From Bacillota bacterium (GTDB lineage Bacteria > Bacillota > Limnochordia > Limnochordales > Limnochordaceae), in the NCBI GenBank assembly GCA_017577405.1, contig PIUA01000027.1, positions 1-64,000 on the forward strand: a DNA stretch of 64,000 bases. The letters run 5' to 3'. Positions within the stretch are counted from its first letter, which is position 1, and the number at the start of each line of letters is the position of its first letter. This document shows positions 42,819 to 52,255 of the stretch, piece by piece. Both the position numbers and the translations under genes were made by a program. A model generated the notes under the pieces. It was not told the DNA's origin. It searched no databases and saw only the letters and a list, made by a program, of their open reading frames with translations.

Positions 42819-45800
42819 GCCTCCCGCCTGCTCCAGCGCCCACGGGATCGGTCAGGTCCACCCGTAGGTAGAGGGTGGGGCTGCCGGCGGGCTCGATGGA
42901 GGAGGCCACGCCCACCCCCAGGGTCAGGGGGGTGGCGTACCCCAGGTACGTGGTCAGGGTGAGCTCGGCGCCCGCTCCCCAACGCCTTTGGAGGGCAGCC
43001 TCGGTGTCGCTCCAGACGGCTCCTCCCTCCAGGTAGAGCCGCCCGCCCAGGTCGTCGAAGAAGAGGGGCCAGGTGCCCACCCCCCGGCTGAACCGGTACA
43101 GCTGGCTCTCCAGGCCGAGGGTGACCCGGAGGGCGTGGCGCCCTGTCAGGGTGGGCCCGTGGGCCTGGAGGGTCCAGAGGCTTCGATCCACGGCCCGGGA
43201 GGCCGTAGGATCCCCGACGGCCAGGGCCTCCTCCAGGCTGGCCGTTCCCACCACCCCGTCCAGCACCAGCCGCTGCCGGCCCAGGTTCCAGCTGAAAGCG
43301 GCCTGTTCCCGCCAGGTGGCGACCACGCCCTGCCGGCTCCCATCGGCGCCTTCCCGGAAGCCCGTGAGGGAGAGGCCGCTGGCCAGGGTGAAGGAGCGTC
43401 CATCCACCGGCCAAGCCTGTTCCCGGCCCACCCCCAGGGTGACCGCCTGGCCGGGCCCGGCCAGGCCCGATCCATCCCCGACGGGCTCATCGTCCCAGAG
43501 CTTGGCGGTGGCTGCCACCGAGGTGGCCGCCAGCACCCCCGGCCAGGTGTAGGCCAGGCCCAGCTGAAGCTCCCGCTCCAGCCGGCCGGCCTTCTTCCCG
43601 TCTTCCAAGAGGGTCTCTTGCCGGACCCCCAGGGCCCAGGTGGCCTGAGGGTGGCCGAAGAGGGGCCCCTGGTACTCGAAGGCGACCCAGGGGCGCCCGC
43701 TGACCAGGCCCAAGCCGCCGGTCAGGGCGTAGACCCGCTCCCGGTAGGCATCGTAGCCCAGGGTGAGGGCGCCCACCACCGGGCCTGCCTCATCCTCGAG
43801 GATCAAGGGCAAGGCGAACCGGGGCCGCAGAGAGTCCCAGGGGCGGTAGGGGCGGACGGCGCTGTGCGACCCAACCCCCTGCCCGGGACTTGGGGACCCA
43901 CCCTGGGGCTTGGGGGCCACCGGGGCTGCCGGGTCCGGCTCGTCAGGGTCCAGGAGTGGGGCAGCGACGCCGGGCACCTCCGCCGGATCCCGGGCCGTGA
44001 CCGGCGGGTCCACCCGCGTCCAGAGGGCCGGCGAGAAGGGCAGGAGGCTGAGGCGGTAGCCCCTGGCCGTGTACTCCATGGCCACCAGCCGGGGCCCCTC
44101 GTCGGTCTGGATCACGGTGGGGTCGAAGAGACCTGTAAGGGTGCGGGCGACCTGGACGATCTGGCCGGACGCCAGCTCGTAGGCGTAGAGGGTGGGGATC
44201 CCCGTCTGGTCCGAGTCGAAGAGGATCCAGCGCCCGTCGGGGGTGAACTGGGCGTTCTGGTGGACCACCCCGGGGCCGCCCCGGGCCCGGCTCCCCACCA
44301 CCAGGGGCTCCAGGCGGCCCGTGGCCCGGTCCAGGCGGAGGAGGTCCATGCCCCCGCCGGGCTCGTGGCTGGCCACCAGGATGCCGTCACCTCCGGGGAA
44401 CCAGCCGAAAGCCAGCACCTGGCGCTCCCCGCGGGCCGGGAGGAGCTCCCGGAGCCGGGAACTGTCGGGCTCCACCGGCCAGGGGCCGGCCAAGTCCACC
44501 TCCAGGAGCCGGGTGGTGGGCCCCTCCCGGCTGGAGAAGACCAACCGCCGGCCGTCAGGGGAGGGGGCGGGGCCGAAGGCCCGCAGGCCCCGGGTGAGCC
44601 GCTCCTCCCGGCCGGTGGCCAGATGGTAGGCGTAGAGGTCGGTGAAGGTTCGGCCGCCATCCGCCTCCACCTTGGCGTAGTAGAGGCTCTGCCCGTCGGG
44701 CGACCAGGCGATGGGGCCCATGAGGAGCCCCGCCACCAGCTGCCGATCCCGCACGGTCTCCCCGTCCCACGCCATCAGCCGGAGGGCCGGCGCCACAGGC
44801 CCGTGGACGGTGACGTAGGCCAGGCGCCGGCCGTCGGGGGAGGCGACGGGCGACTCGGGCACATACCCCTGCCCCCCGAGGGGCTGGGTGGGGGTGAGGC
44901 CTTCAGCCCGGAGCCGTTCGATCTCCGGCTCGTACACCCGCCGCAGGTGAGCCTGCCACTCTTGGTAGAAGGCCTCCGGAGTGGTTCCGAGGGCCTCCTG
45001 GAAGGCCTGGTCCAAGGACGTGGTCCGGGCGAAAGCCCGGTTGAAGGCCTCCAAGGCCTCCTCGCCGGAGCGGCTCGCCATGAACGCCCACAAACTGTAG
45101 CCGTACAGGTAGACGATCCCGCCCGGCTTCCACCGCTCCAAGGGGTAATGGCCCAAGATCTGGTCCAGCCGGAGGAGATCGTCCTCCAAGACCATGGCCC
45201 GCAGGAACATGTGGTAGTAGGGATCGTGGCCCCGGCCGCCCAGATCGGCCACCGTCTCCTGGTAGGTGGCGAACCCCTCGATGAAGGCGAAGCTCTGCAG
45301 CATCATGGGGTTGGTGAGGATGGGGACCCGCCCGAAGAGGAGGGCCATCACCCGCCCTGGGCCGTCGTTCATGTCCAGGTGGAGCACGTGGGCGTACTCG
45401 TGGAGGATGACCAGGCGGAGCCACTCGCGCATGCGGGGGCTGATCCCCGACCCATAGGGGCTGAAGAACGTGGGCGACGCAGGGAAGAGGGTGATCTTGG
45501 GGTAGAGGAGGGGGTCGGCCGTGCCGTTGGCCAGGTCGGTGGTGTCGGCCAGGACCAGGTGGGTCTTCTCCGACGGCACGTGGCCGACCCGGGGCGCCAG
45601 CTCCCGGTGGACCTCCTCGGCGATGCGGGCCACCTCGTGGGCCAGCGCCTCATACCCGCCATCAAAGTGGACGAGGAAGTGCTCCGTCTCCAGGGTGAAG
45701 CGGCGGGCGGCGCCGGCCCCCCCTGGTGCCAGGACAGCGGTGAGCACGATCGCCAAGAGGAGTGCCACCGCCCGAGGCGCCCGGGCGGCGAAAGCTTCGC

Positions 45801-45852
45801 GACGGCCAGACTCGACAGGTTGGGGCGGGATGGACGGGAGCAACGGGCCCAC
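42766..45852 (-). CDS. Exported metallopeptidase fused to beta-propeller and C-terminal beta-barrel
   Basis: 1028 residues from the GTG at 45852, seven bases after GAGGAGG. Signal peptide ([21 protein letters not shown]). Residues about 50-320: gluzincin-type peptidase with HEYAH at 151-155 and the third-ligand Glu192 in FIEGFATY, like the peptidase_MA family. Residues about 330-640: PD40/TolB-type propeller blades ([52 protein letters not shown]). From about 690 on: alternating amphipathic strands with many aromatics ([40 protein letters not shown]), consistent with an outer-membrane barrel. I infer an outer-membrane-anchored protease with its catalytic part on one face. Confidence 0.82.
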   Translation of the reverse strand: MGPLLPSIPPQPVESGRREAFAARAPRAVALLLAIVLTAVLAPGGAGAARRFTLETEHFLVHFDGGYEALAHEVARIAEEVHRELAPRVGHVPSEKTHLVLADTTDLANGTADPLLYPKITLFPASPTFFSPYGSGISPRMREWLRLVILHEYAHVLHLDMNDGPGRVMALLFGRVPILTNPMMLQSFAFIEGFATYQETVADLGGRGHDPYYHMFLRAMVLEDDLLRLDQILGHYPLERWKPGGIVYLYGYSLWAFMASRSGEEALEAFNRAFARTTSLDQAFQEALGTTPEAFYQEWQAHLRRVYEPEIERLRAEGLTPTQPLGGQGYVPESPVASPDGRRLAYVTVHGPVAPALRLMAWDGETVRDRQLVAGLLMGPIAWSPDGQSLYYAKVEADGGRTFTDLYAYHLATGREERLTRGLRAFGPAPSPDGRRLVFSSREGPTTRLLEVDLAGPWPVEPDSSRLRELLPARGERQVLAFGWFPGGDGILVASHEPGGGMDLLRLDRATGRLEPLVVGSRARGGPGVVHQNAQFTPDGRWILFDSDQTGIPTLYAYELASGQIVQVARTLTGLFDPTVIQTDEGPRLVAMEYTARGYRLSLLPFSPALWTRVDPPVTARDPAEVPGVAAPLLDPDEPDPAAPVAPKPQGGSPSPGQGVGSHSAVRPYRPWDSLRPRFALPLILEDEAGPVVGALTLGYDAYRERVYALTGGLGLVSGRPWVAFEYQGPLFGHPQATWALGVRQETLLEDGKKAGRLERELQLGLAYTWPGVLAATSVAATAKLWDDEPVGDGSGLAGPGQAVTLGVGREQAWPVDGRSFTLASGLSLTGFREGADGSRQGVVATWREQAAFSWNLGRQRLVLDGVVGTASLEEALAVGDPTASRAVDRSLWTLQAHGPTLTGRHALRVTLGLESQLYRFSRGVGTWPLFFDDLGGRLYLEGGAVWSDTEAALQRRWGAGAELTLTTYLGYATPLTLGVGVASSIEPAGSPTLYLRVDLTDPVGAGAGGRLSGAGAAAVAGLGRGGG

Positions 45853-45993
45853 GGGGGATCCTCCTCTGCCGTTTTGTGCCTCTCTTTCCCCATGGCGGAG
45901 GGTTCCCCTTTTTCCTCCTGCCCCCACGGGCGAGGCGCTGGAAACCCGCAGAACGGCGGCTTCTGGCCGCCCCGGAGGCGCCAGGACGGGGAA

Positions 45994-46024
45994 AGGCCGG
46001 CGACGGATCACCCGTCGCCGGCCT
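45994..46024 (-). terminator. Terminator of the glycerate kinase-GntP operon
   Basis: AGGCCGGCGACGG-ATCAC-CCGTCGCCGGCCT: perfect 13-bp stem, 5-base loop, 42 bp after the leftward stop of gntP and followed on that strand by TTTCCCC. The strongest hairpin in the window. Confidence 0.7.
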
Positions 46025-46065
46025 GAAGCTGGGCCCCTGGCAAGAGGCCTGGCCTCGCCTGCCCC

Positions 46066-47406
46066 TCAGACCAGGAAGAGGCTGAGAATCCAGACGGAGA
46101 GGATCCCCACCACGCCGGCGATGCCGCTGGCCACCGTCTGGAGCCGGTAGGCTTGCGCCACGTTCATCCCCGAGAACTGGGAGACAACCCAGAAGTAGGA
46201 GTCGTTGGCGTGGGAGACGGTCATGGAGCCGGCGCCGATGGCGAGCACCGCCAGGACGGGCCCCAGCCCTCCGCCCAGCCCCAGAGCGGGGAGAAGCGGC
46301 GAGACGATGGCCGAGGTGGTGATGATGGCCACCGTCGACGAGCCCTGGGCCGTCTTCAGGGCGGCGGCGATGAGGAAGGGGAGGAAGATGCCCAGGTTGA
46401 AGGCAGCCAGGCTCGTTCCCAGGTAATCGGCGATGGGCGTTGTCTGGAGGACCTTCCCCAAGGCGCCACCCGCGCCGGTGATCAGGATGATGTTCCCCGC
46501 ACTCCTCAAGCCCGTCTCCACCCAGTCCCGGATGACCGTCTCATCCCACCGGGCCGTGGCCCAGAAGGCCAGGAAGACGCCGAGCAGCAGGGCCGTCACC
46601 GGATTGCCCAGGAAGCTGAAGAAGTCGGCGACGAAGCCCGTCCCCAAAGGCCGGGTGGGGTAGTCGGCGACGGACTTGAGGGCGATGAGGATGACGGGGA
46701 CCAGGATGGGGGCGAAGGAGGCCGCGACAGAGGGCCGCCGCTCCGGCGCCTCCGACCCCTCGCCGGCCGTCGCCGCGGGGGGATCGATCTGGATCCGCCG
46801 CCCCATCACGGTGGCGTACCAGTAGGTCGCCGCCACCACCGGAATGGAGACCACCAGGCCCAGGAGGATGACCAGGCCCAGGTCGGCGCCCAGGGTGCCC
46901 GCGGCCGCGATGGGGCCCGGCGTGGGCGGGACGAAGACGTGGGTGGCGTAGAGCCCCATGCTGAGGGCCACCGCGTAGAGGGCCATGGACTTGCCCGACC
47001 GGGCGGCGAGGGACCGGTTCAGGGGCGAGAGAATGACGAAGCCCGAGTCGCAGAAGACGGGGATGGAGACCACCGCGCCGGTGACCGCCATGGCCAGCGC
47101 GGAGCGGGCCTCACCCAGCACCTTGAGCACCGCGTCGGCCATCACCCGGGCGCCGCCGTTCCGCTCCAGGATGAAGCCGATGATGGTCCCCGCGGCGATG
47201 ACGATGCCGATGCTGCTCAAGGTGCCGCCGAAGCCGGACGTGATGGCTCCGATCACATCGTTGGCCGGCAACCCGGCCACCAACCCGACGCCGTAGGCGG
47301 CCAGCAAGAGGACGAGGAACGCATGAAGCCGAAGCTTGGCGGTCCCCCAGATGATGAAGACGATGGCCGCCAGGAGGATGACCAGTAACCAACCGCCTTG
47401 AACCAC
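46066..47406 (-). CDS. GntP-family permease
   Basis: 446 residues from the GTG at 47406, seven bases after GGGAGGT. About twelve hydrophobic segments. Family hallmarks: GFGGTLSSIGIVIAAGTIIG, GAVVSIPVFCDSGFVILSPL, HVFVPPTPGPIAAAGTLGAD, and the C-terminal AALKTAQGSSTVAIITTSAI and SHANDSYFWVVSQFSGM. These proteins import gluconate or related sugar acids with protons. It stands 26 bp after a glycerate kinase gene in the same direction, so glycerate is the most likely substrate. Confidence 0.9.
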   Translation of the reverse strand: MVQGGWLLVILLAAIVFIIWGTAKLRLHAFLVLLLAAYGVGLVAGLPANDVIGAITSGFGGTLSSIGIVIAAGTIIGFILERNGGARVMADAVLKVLGEARSALAMAVTGAVVSIPVFCDSGFVILSPLNRSLAARSGKSMALYAVALSMGLYATHVFVPPTPGPIAAAGTLGADLGLVILLGLVVSIPVVAATYWYATVMGRRIQIDPPAATAGEGSEAPERRPSVAASFAPILVPVILIALKSVADYPTRPLGTGFVADFFSFLGNPVTALLLGVFLAFWATARWDETVIRDWVETGLRSAGNIILITGAGGALGKVLQTTPIADYLGTSLAAFNLGIFLPFLIAAALKTAQGSSTVAIITTSAIVSPLLPALGLGGGLGPVLAVLAIGAGSMTVSHANDSYFWVVSQFSGMNVAQAYRLQTVASGIAGVVGILSVWILSLFLV

Positions 47407-47432
47407 AGGCCGCACCTCCCTTGGTGGGTAGG

Positions 47433-48608
47433 TTATCCTTGAGCCTTCAAAGCCAGCCCGATGCCAACGAGCCGGGCCAAGCGCTCACCAGTCCGTTCCA
47501 GACGCTTCCGGGTCTCGTCGGGATTCATCGCCTCGTCCAGGGTGCAGGGGCTCTCCACCACGGGAATGATGGCCGCCAAGCCCGCGGCCCGGAGGGCGTC
47601 CAGCTCCTCCGGGGTGAGGCTGCCCACACACCCGGCCACGGCCACCACGGGGACGCCGAAGGCGGCCGCCCGCCGGGCCACCCCGAAGGGGACCTTGCCG
47701 TGGAGGGTCTGGCGGTCGATCCGGCCCTCGCCCGTGATGACCAGGGAGGCCCAGGCGAAGTGCCGGTCGGCCTGGAGGGTCTCGAGAGCCAGCTCGATGC
47801 CCCGCTGCAGGCGGGCCCCGGCGAAGGCCATGAGGCCGAAGCCCAAGCCACCGGCCGCGCCCGCCCCGGGCAGCTCCCGGAAGGAGCGGCCGATCACCCC
47901 TTCCACCACGTCGGCGAAGTGGGCCAAGGCCGCGTCCAGCTCCTGGACCATCTCGGGGGTGGCCCCCTTCTGGGGGCCGTAGACCGCCGCGGCGCCCCGC
48001 TCGCCTGTGAGGGGGTTGTCCACATCGCAGGCGACCACCACCTCGGTCTGGGCCAGGCGGGGGTCGAGGCCGCTCAGGTCGACCCGGGCCAGACGGGCCA
48101 GCGCCGCCCCGCCGGGGGGCAGCTCGGCCCCCGCCTCATCCAGAAAGCGGACCCCCAGGGCTTGGGCCATGCCCGCTCCTCCGTCGTTGGTGGCGCTCCC
48201 GCCGATGCCCACCAGCAAGCGCCGGGCTCCCTGATCCAGGGCATCCCGGATCAGCTCGCCCGTCCCCCGGGTGGTGGTCACCCGGGGATCCCGCCGGTCC
48301 GGCGGCACCAGGGTGAGCCCCGAGGCGGCCGCCATCTCGATGACGGCCACTTCCTCACCGTCCTGCTGGAAGAGGCCGTACTGGGCCTCCACCGGCTCGC
48401 CCAGGGGGCCCGTCACCTGGCGGGTCACCAAGCGGCCGCCGGTGGCCCGCACCAGAGTCTCCACCCAGCCCTCGCCCCCGTCGGCGACGGGCAGGAGCTC
48501 CACCTGGGCCGCGGGCCAGGCCCGGCGGACCCCCCGGGCCAAGGCTTCCGCCACCTCCACCGCACTTAGGCTGCCTTTGAACGAATCGGGCGCGATGACG
48601 ACTCGCAT
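47433..48608 (-). CDS. Glycerate kinase, GarK/GlxK type (class II glycerate 2-kinase family)
   Basis: 391 residues. VVIAPDSFKGSLSAVEVAEA at the start, LPVADGGEGWVETL, VIEMAAASGL, GIGGSATNDGGAGMAQALGV and ITGEGRIDRQTLHGKVPFGV are the signature blocks, in order. It phosphorylates glycerate, normally to 2-phosphoglycerate, which enters lower glycolysis. ATG with GGGGGTAGGGG upstream. The GntP permease follows, making a two-gene uptake and activation operon. Confidence 0.93.
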   Translation of the reverse strand: MRVVIAPDSFKGSLSAVEVAEALARGVRRAWPAAQVELLPVADGGEGWVETLVRATGGRLVTRQVTGPLGEPVEAQYGLFQQDGEEVAVIEMAAASGLTLVPPDRRDPRVTTTRGTGELIRDALDQGARRLLVGIGGSATNDGGAGMAQALGVRFLDEAGAELPPGGAALARLARVDLSGLDPRLAQTEVVVACDVDNPLTGERGAAAVYGPQKGATPEMVQELDAALAHFADVVEGVIGRSFRELPGAGAAGGLGFGLMAFAGARLQRGIELALETLQADRHFAWASLVITGEGRIDRQTLHGKVPFGVARRAAAFGVPVVAVAGCVGSLTPEELDALRAAGLAAIIPVVESPCTLDEAMNPDETRKRLERTGERLARLVGIGLALKAQG

Positions 48609-48812
48609 GCCCCTACCCCCAGTCTCATCCAGTGCCGATAACACTTTCGAACTTCGTCGCCCGATGACCTTCCTATTAGAATTGCGGCAGGGACTCGGAA
48701 GTATGCGTACGAATGGGAACTCTAAAGCGGCCGTGATCGGACGGAAGGCTCTTGGCATTCGCAACAGTCTCAGAAGCGGCACGCGAGGGTGGCTGGTGGG
48801 GAGGCAGCGCGG

Positions 48813-49997
48813 GTGAGGTGGCTCCTGGTCAAGCATGCCCGGCCAGGGATGGTCCTGGCCCGGCCCGTCTCCGCCGAGGGGCGGACGCTTTTGGCGCCGG
48901 GGGTGGTCCTCACCGCCCGGGTCTTGCACCGGCTGGAGGAGTTGGGGATCAGCACCCTCTACGTCCGGGAGCCGGGCGACGTGGACCCCAAGGTGGTGGC
49001 GGAGGCCACCGAGGTGGTTTCGGAGCGGACCCGCGGGCAGGCGTACCAGGCGGTCCAGCAGTACATGACCCGGCTCAAGGCGGGCCTGGTCAACCCGGTC
49101 CAGGAGGGCCGGCGCCTCAGCCTGGTGGTCAGGCAGATTGTGGATGAGGTCCTGGCCAACAGGGATGTGATCCTCCAACTGGCCGACATCCGGGCGGTGG
49201 AGGGGTACCTCTTCAGCCACTCGGTGGGGGTGGCGGTGACCGCCTCCTTCATGGGTATCCATCTGGGGCTGGATCACCGGTCGCTGGTGGGCCTCTGCTT
49301 GGGGGCCCTCCTCCACGATGTGGGGAAGGTGCGGATCGCCGACGCCTTGTGGAACAAGCCCACCCAGCTCAGCCCGGGGGAGTTCCAAGAGATTCAGCGC
49401 CACACAGTGTACGGTTTTGACATCCTGCGCCGCAACCCCGCCTTCGACCGGCGGGCGGCCCATGTGGCCTACCAGCACCATGAGCGGTGGGACGGAAGCG
49501 GCTACCCCCGGGGTCTGACCGGGGAGAAGATTCACCTGTGGGCCCGGGTGGTGGCGGTGGTGGACGTCTTCGACGCGCTCACCACCGACCGGGTCTACCG
49601 GCCAGCCCGGCCTGTCCACCAGGTGTTGGGCTACATCGAGGCGGAGGCGGGCCGCAGCTTCGATCCCACAGTGGTCCGCACCTTCCTGGCCCGGGTGGCC
49701 CCCTACCCGGTGGGCAGCCGGGTCCGCCTCAATACCGGCCAGGTGGGCCGGGTGGTCCGGCTGAACGACGGGGTCCCCGCCCGTCCGGTGGTCCAGCTGG
49801 CGACCGGGGAGGAGGTAAACCTGAAGACCGACCTGGCCCGACGGATCGTGGGCCTGGCCGAGGAGGAGCCGCCCGGAGGCAGGCTCCTGCCGGGGTCGCG
49901 GGACGAGGCCCGGCCCTTCGGCCCGGCCGATCGGTCTGGACCCTCGGCAGAACCGCGCTCCCTGGGGTCCTCGCCGGAGGGGCCCCGGGACGCGTGA
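48813..49997 (+). CDS. HD-GYP domain cyclic-di-GMP phosphodiesterase
   Basis: 394 residues from the GTG at 48813 (GGGGAGG eight bases upstream). The N-terminal part (1-60) resembles the small domain found before HD-GYP in many such proteins (RPVSAEGRTLLAPGVVLTAR). Metal-binding HD at 168-169 in LLHDVGK, HTVYGFDILRR, and HHERWDGSGYPRG at 222-234 with the GYP signature; VVDVFDALTTDRVYRP follows. About 100 C-terminal residues carry a small beta domain (VGSRVRLNTGQVGRVVRLND) and a disordered tail. No membrane segments. The only other c-di-GMP gene here is the GGDEF protein at 63055. Confidence 0.92.
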   Translation: MRWLLVKHARPGMVLARPVSAEGRTLLAPGVVLTARVLHRLEELGISTLYVREPGDVDPKVVAEATEVVSERTRGQAYQAVQQYMTRLKAGLVNPVQEGRRLSLVVRQIVDEVLANRDVILQLADIRAVEGYLFSHSVGVAVTASFMGIHLGLDHRSLVGLCLGALLHDVGKVRIADALWNKPTQLSPGEFQEIQRHTVYGFDILRRNPAFDRRAAHVAYQHHERWDGSGYPRGLTGEKIHLWARVVAVVDVFDALTTDRVYRPARPVHQVLGYIEAEAGRSFDPTVVRTFLARVAPYPVGSRVRLNTGQVGRVVRLNDGVPARPVVQLATGEEVNLKTDLARRIVGLAEEEPPGGRLLPGSRDEARPFGPADRSGPSAEPRSLGSSPEGPRDA

Positions 49998-50022
49998 CAT
50001 CCCGCTGGGGGCCGTCTATAAT
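49994..50022 (+). promoter_or_regulatory. Sigma-70 promoter of pcrA
   Basis: GTGACA (49994-49999), 17-base spacer, TATAAT (50017-50022, perfect). The -35 box overlaps the stop codon of the HD-GYP gene, so pcrA has its own promoter despite the close spacing. Confidence 0.7.
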
Positions 50023-50057
50023 GGAACCCGTGCCGGGACTTGCCAGGAGGCGTGACG

Positions 50058-52253
50058 GTGACCGATTGGCTCGAAGGGTTGAACCCGCGGCAGCGGGAGG
50101 CGGTGGAGCATCGCGATGGCCCCCTCTTGGTCATCGCCGGGGCCGGGTCGGGGAAGACCCGGGTCCTCACCTACCGGATTGCCTACTTGATTGAGGCCAG
50201 GGGCGTGCCGGCCCATGCCATTCTGGCCGTGACCTTCACCAACAAGGCGGCCGCCGAGATGCGCCAGCGGATCGAGCGGCTCATCGGACCCAAGGCCGAG
50301 CAGGCATGGATTGGCACCTTCCACGCCACCTGCGTCCGGATGCTCCGCCAGTCCGGGCCGAGCATCGGGCTGCGGCCCGATTTCTCCATCTTCGATGGCT
50401 CCGACCAGTTGAGTTTGGTCCGCCGGGTGATGAAGGAGCTGAACATCGACCCCAAGCGGTACGAACCCCGCTCCATCCTGGCCGCCATCAGCACGGCCAA
50501 GAACGAGCTCATCTCGCCCGAGGCCTATGCCGACCGGGCGGTGGACGCCTGGGAGCGGACCGTGGCCCGGGTCTACCGGCTCTACCAGGAGGGCCTGGCC
50601 GAGGCCAACGCCCTGGACTTCGACGACCTCTTGATCCAGGCCAACCGCATGCTGGCCGAAGCGCCCGAGGTCCTCAAGAAGTACCAGAACCGCTTCCAGC
50701 ACATCTTGGTGGATGAGTACCAGGATACCAACCACGCTCAGTACCTCTTGATCAACCGGCTGGCCGCCGCCCACCGGAACCTGTGCGTGGTGGGCGACGC
50801 GGACCAGTCCATCTACGGCTGGCGGGGGGCGGACATCCGGAACATCCTTGACTTCGAGCGGGATTATCCCGATGCCCATGTGGTCCTGATGGAGCAGAAC
50901 TACCGCTCCACAGGCCACATCCTGGAGGCGGCCAACCACGTCATCGCCAACAACCCGGGCCGGCCGCCCAAGCGGCTCTGGACGGACGGGCCCAAGGGGG
51001 ATCCCGTCTACGTCTACCAGGCGGTGGACGAACGGCAGGAGGCGGCCTTCGTCGCCAACGTCATCGAGCTCCTCCACCGGCAGGGGCGGAGCTACGGCGA
51101 CTTCACCCTTCTCTACCGGACCCACGCCCAGTCCCGGGCCTTCGAGGAGGAGTTCGTCCGGCGGGGGCTGCCCTACCAGATCGTCGCGGGCTTGCGCTTT
51201 TACGACCGGAAAGAGATCAAAGACCTGTTGGCCTACCTGCGGGTGCTGGCCAACCCCCGGGACCGGGTGAGCCTGGAGCGGATCCTCAACGTGCCCCGGC
51301 GGGGGATCGGCCCGGCCACCCTGGCCAAGGTGGAGGCCTACGCGCGCCAGCAGCTCGACGAGACGGGCCGACCTCTCAGCCTCTACGCCGCGATGGGACA
51401 CGCCGGGCGGGTGGAAGGTCTTTCGGTCCAGTACCGCCGCCGGCTGGCCGAGTTCTACGCCCTGATGGAGGGGCTCCGGGAGAAGGCGGCGCAGCTGACG
51501 GTGACCGAGCTGGTGGAGCGAGTCCTCCACGAGTCGGGGTACCTGGCCGAGCTCCAGGCGGAGCCGGGCCCCGACGGGGAGAGCCGCCTCCAAAACGTCC
51601 AGGAGTTCCTCACCGTCACCCAACAATTCGACGACCAGACGGGCGGCCAGCCCGGCCAGTTGGCCGCCTTCCTGGAGCAGGTGGCCCTCGTCTCCGACGC
51701 AGACGCCTACGACGAGGAGACGGGCAAGATCACCATGATGACCCTCCATGCCGCCAAAGGGCTGGAGTTCCCCGTGGTCTTCCTGGTGGGGATGGAGGAG
51801 GGGGTCTTTCCCCACAGCCGGGCCGTCTGGGAGCCGGGCGAGATTGAGGAGGAGCGGCGGCTGGCCTACGTGGGCATGACCCGGGCGGAAGAGCTCCTTT
51901 TCCTCACCTGCGCCCGGCAGCGGACCCTCTACGGTTCCACCAACCTCAACGCCATGAGCCGCTTCATTGAAGAGATCCCCGAGCACCTGCGAAAAGACCT
52001 CACCTTTGTGGGGGTCCGGGGCCTGCTGGACGAGGGGGCGGGGGACGCCTCCGAGACGGCGGAGGCTGAGCCGGCCCAAGGTCTGCCGGGGGGCTTCCGG
52101 CCGGGGCAGCGGGTGCGCCACAAGCACTTCGGCGTGGGGACGGTGGTCCGGGTGGAGCCCTCGGGCCGGGACGAGAAGGTGACCGTCGCCTTCCCCGACC
52201 AGGGGATCCGGACCTTCATCCGCTCCCTGGCCCCGCTGGAGCCGGCGGGATAA
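50058..52253 (+). CDS. pcrA: ATP-dependent DNA helicase PcrA/UvrD
   Basis: 731 residues from the GTG at 50058, seven bases after AGGAGG. 3'-5' superfamily 1A helicase of repair and replication. LNPRQREAVEH, Walker A GAGSGKT at 28-34, TFTNKAAAEM, DEYQDTNHAQY (Walker B/motif II), GDADQSIYGWRGAD (motif III), NYRST, TLHAAKGLEF (motif V), RRLAYVGMTRA (motif VI). The C-terminal Tudor-like domain that contacts RNA polymerase in PcrA is present (VRHKHFGVGTVVRVE). It faces the carboxypeptidase gene end-to-end with two bases between. Confidence 0.95.
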   Translation: MTDWLEGLNPRQREAVEHRDGPLLVIAGAGSGKTRVLTYRIAYLIEARGVPAHAILAVTFTNKAAAEMRQRIERLIGPKAEQAWIGTFHATCVRMLRQSGPSIGLRPDFSIFDGSDQLSLVRRVMKELNIDPKRYEPRSILAAISTAKNELISPEAYADRAVDAWERTVARVYRLYQEGLAEANALDFDDLLIQANRMLAEAPEVLKKYQNRFQHILVDEYQDTNHAQYLLINRLAAAHRNLCVVGDADQSIYGWRGADIRNILDFERDYPDAHVVLMEQNYRSTGHILEAANHVIANNPGRPPKRLWTDGPKGDPVYVYQAVDERQEAAFVANVIELLHRQGRSYGDFTLLYRTHAQSRAFEEEFVRRGLPYQIVAGLRFYDRKEIKDLLAYLRVLANPRDRVSLERILNVPRRGIGPATLAKVEAYARQQLDETGRPLSLYAAMGHAGRVEGLSVQYRRRLAEFYALMEGLREKAAQLTVTELVERVLHESGYLAELQAEPGPDGESRLQNVQEFLTVTQQFDDQTGGQPGQLAAFLEQVALVSDADAYDEETGKITMMTLHAAKGLEFPVVFLVGMEEGVFPHSRAVWEPGEIEEERRLAYVGMTRAEELLFLTCARQRTLYGSTNLNAMSRFIEEIPEHLRKDLTFVGVRGLLDEGAGDASETAEAEPAQGLPGGFRPGQRVRHKHFGVGTVVRVEPSGRDEKVTVAFPDQGIRTFIRSLAPLEPAG

Positions 52254-52255
52254 GC

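Noticed and set aside
42988-46026. 1012-codon rightward open frame
   Set aside because: Complementary shadow of the metallopeptidase gene, which has catalytic motifs, a signal peptide and a ribosome-binding site.
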